A stretch of DNA of 64,000 nt from Winogradskyella jejuensis (GTDB lineage Bacteria > Bacteroidota > Bacteroidia > Flavobacteriales > Flavobacteriaceae). Below the pieces are notes generated by a model that saw only the letters and a list, made by a program, of their open reading frames with translations, made no database searches and had not been told where the DNA came from. The DNA lies in contig NZ_FQWS01000002.1 of NCBI RefSeq assembly GCF_900129745.1, forward strand, positions 744,001 through 808,000, given 5' to 3'. Of this stretch, positions 63,148-64,000 are shown one piece after another; positions within the stretch are counted from its first letter, which is position 1; each line of letters starts with the position of its first letter. The translations under genes were made by a program, and so were the position numbers.

Positions 63148-64000
63148 ATGAAAAATTATTTTTTCTTTTTGATTTTTATGATTGTTATTAAAGGTTATTC
63201 GCAATATTCCGTATTACCTATTGACCAAGTTGAAAATAAAGAGTTTGTTTATGATTTTATTAAAAAAATATATATAGATAAAAAGTTACCAATATTAAAT
63301 CCTAGAAATTCAAAGGCTAGTTTTAGAACTCGATTTAAGAGTATTGATATTTTGGAAAGTGCAAAAGCTTTGGATGAAGACTTTGGAGAGATTGAGAACA
63401 TTGAATTAGAGAAAGTTCTACTTTCAGATGATTCAAATAGAAAGATTTTTAGGTATAGAGTTTTTAGAAGGTATTTAGACAATCAATTTGAAAGAAGAGT
63501 TTTTTTAGACAAAAATGATAAAATCATTGGATTAACAGGAAAAGGATATTGGTCTGATGATTATTATGAAGGTCTAGAAAATCCAAAAGTTGTTGAAATT
63601 GATACTTCCTTAATCAATTTCAATTTAAAAAAAAGAAATTTAGAATTTGCATTCTCTTCTTATAATGAATGTTCCGTAAATGAATTTATTGAGTTGACTG
63701 AAGAAAATTCGTCATATAGGTCTCTAAAGAAGGGTTGGAAAAAGTTTTTACTTAAAGAATGTGATTCTATTAAACAGAAAAACGGTAAGTTATTGAATTT
63801 GAAGTATAGCAGTTCTTTGACAGATTCAGTTTTTAGATATGTACATAGATATAAAGTGAATTTTGAGAAACTTGAAAGACCATCAGAAATAAGAATTTAT
63901 TCAACCTTAAAAAATAGATTTATGGGAATTTTTGTTATTGATGTTTGGTATGACAAATTCTATGAGTTGGATAGAGCAATTAGTAAATCAAAAAATATCT
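63148..64000 (+). CDS. exported protein of unknown function, cut by window end
   Basis: A frame of at least 284 codons that is still open at the window end. It begins with a signal peptide (MKNYFFFLIFMIVIKGYSQ) and continues as a lysine- and aromatic-rich protein (SKASFRTRFKSIDILES, GLTGKGYWSDDYYEGLEN). No domain is recognised. It starts 26 bases after parE, so it may share its transcript. Very AT-rich base composition compared with parE suggests a recently acquired or fast-evolving gene. Confidence 0.75.
   Translation, partial: MKNYFFFLIFMIVIKGYSQYSVLPIDQVENKEFVYDFIKKIYIDKKLPILNPRNSKASFRTRFKSIDILESAKALDEDFGEIENIELEKVLLSDDSNRKIFRYRVFRRYLDNQFERRVFLDKNDKIIGLTGKGYWSDDYYEGLENPKVVEIDTSLINFNLKKRNLEFAFSSYNECSVNEFIELTEENSSYRSLKKGWKKFLLKECDSIKQKNGKLLNLKYSSSLTDSVFRYVHRYKVNFEKLERPSEIRIYSTLKNRFMGIFVIDVWYDKFYELDRAISKSKNI

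Overview
The window looks like a chromosomal segment of a marine-type Flavobacteriaceae (Bacteroidota). The evidence is the AT-rich sequence, promoters of the TTG-N20-TAnnTTTG kind, few Shine-Dalgarno sites, a type IX secretion sorting tail, a SusC/TonB-type receptor, and many genes typical of that family (tamB, ettA preceded by a tiny membrane protein, DUF5916, LuxC-like acyl-CoA reductase next to serC/serA). The genus cannot be fixed from sequence alone. No tRNA, rRNA, insertion sequence, prophage or CRISPR array was seen, and no gene-free stretch exceeds 300 bases once two short genes (8115-8294 and 22216-22389) are counted.

Layout. 1-8300: tamB, then a glycolysis run pfkA-gap-N-acetylglucosamine kinase-mgsA, then a 59-residue membrane protein with its own promoter. 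8390-15519: a secreted M24 peptidase, a DUF3095 cyclase-like protein, and a minus-strand run of acyl-CoA carboxylase beta, two secreted paralogues and an MFS carrier. 15623-17465: a redox/stress unit (FMN reductase, MarR regulator, pirin) whose promoter carries an 18-base palindrome, the likely MarR operator. 17521-20572: small membrane protein-ettA, another small membrane protein, and an MBL-fold lipoprotein.

20738-33723 is the least explained part. A cytosolic coiled-coil protein, a soluble unknown, a AAA+ ATPase, another soluble unknown and two membrane proteins lie in one direction, interrupted by a large secreted serine protease on the other strand and by a small, very AT-rich membrane gene. 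Two different strongly folded intergenic elements (22096-22194 and 30904-30988) sit inside this cluster. I regard it as the best candidate for an undescribed system, perhaps an ATPase remodelling a coiled-coil scaffold at the inner membrane, but the function is inference.

33720-45349: GNAT acetyltransferase, hutG, a coiled-coil membrane protein, hutI, fumC, amtB, lolD, a DUF5916 outer-membrane protein, a CDP-alcohol phosphatidyltransferase and a DUF4375 protein. 45421-54309: a probable metal-uptake locus (acidic lipoprotein, TonB receptor, His-rich exported protein), housekeeping unknowns, DUF937, serA-serC-acyl-CoA reductase and a divergent ferredoxin.

54370-56060 appears to be a one-gene accessory cassette: an HNH nuclease fused to a DGQHR/DndB-like domain, bounded by imperfect inverted repeats. 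After it come an HxlR regulator divergent from a small-membrane-protein/GNAT/flavin-oxidase operon, a von Willebrand A lipoprotein, ychF, a DUF481 protein, parE, and an exported protein cut off by the window end. Two genes (tamB and the DUF5916 protein) appear to start at AUC/AUU rather than AUG/GUG/UUG, because their signal or anchor sequences extend upstream of any standard start codon.
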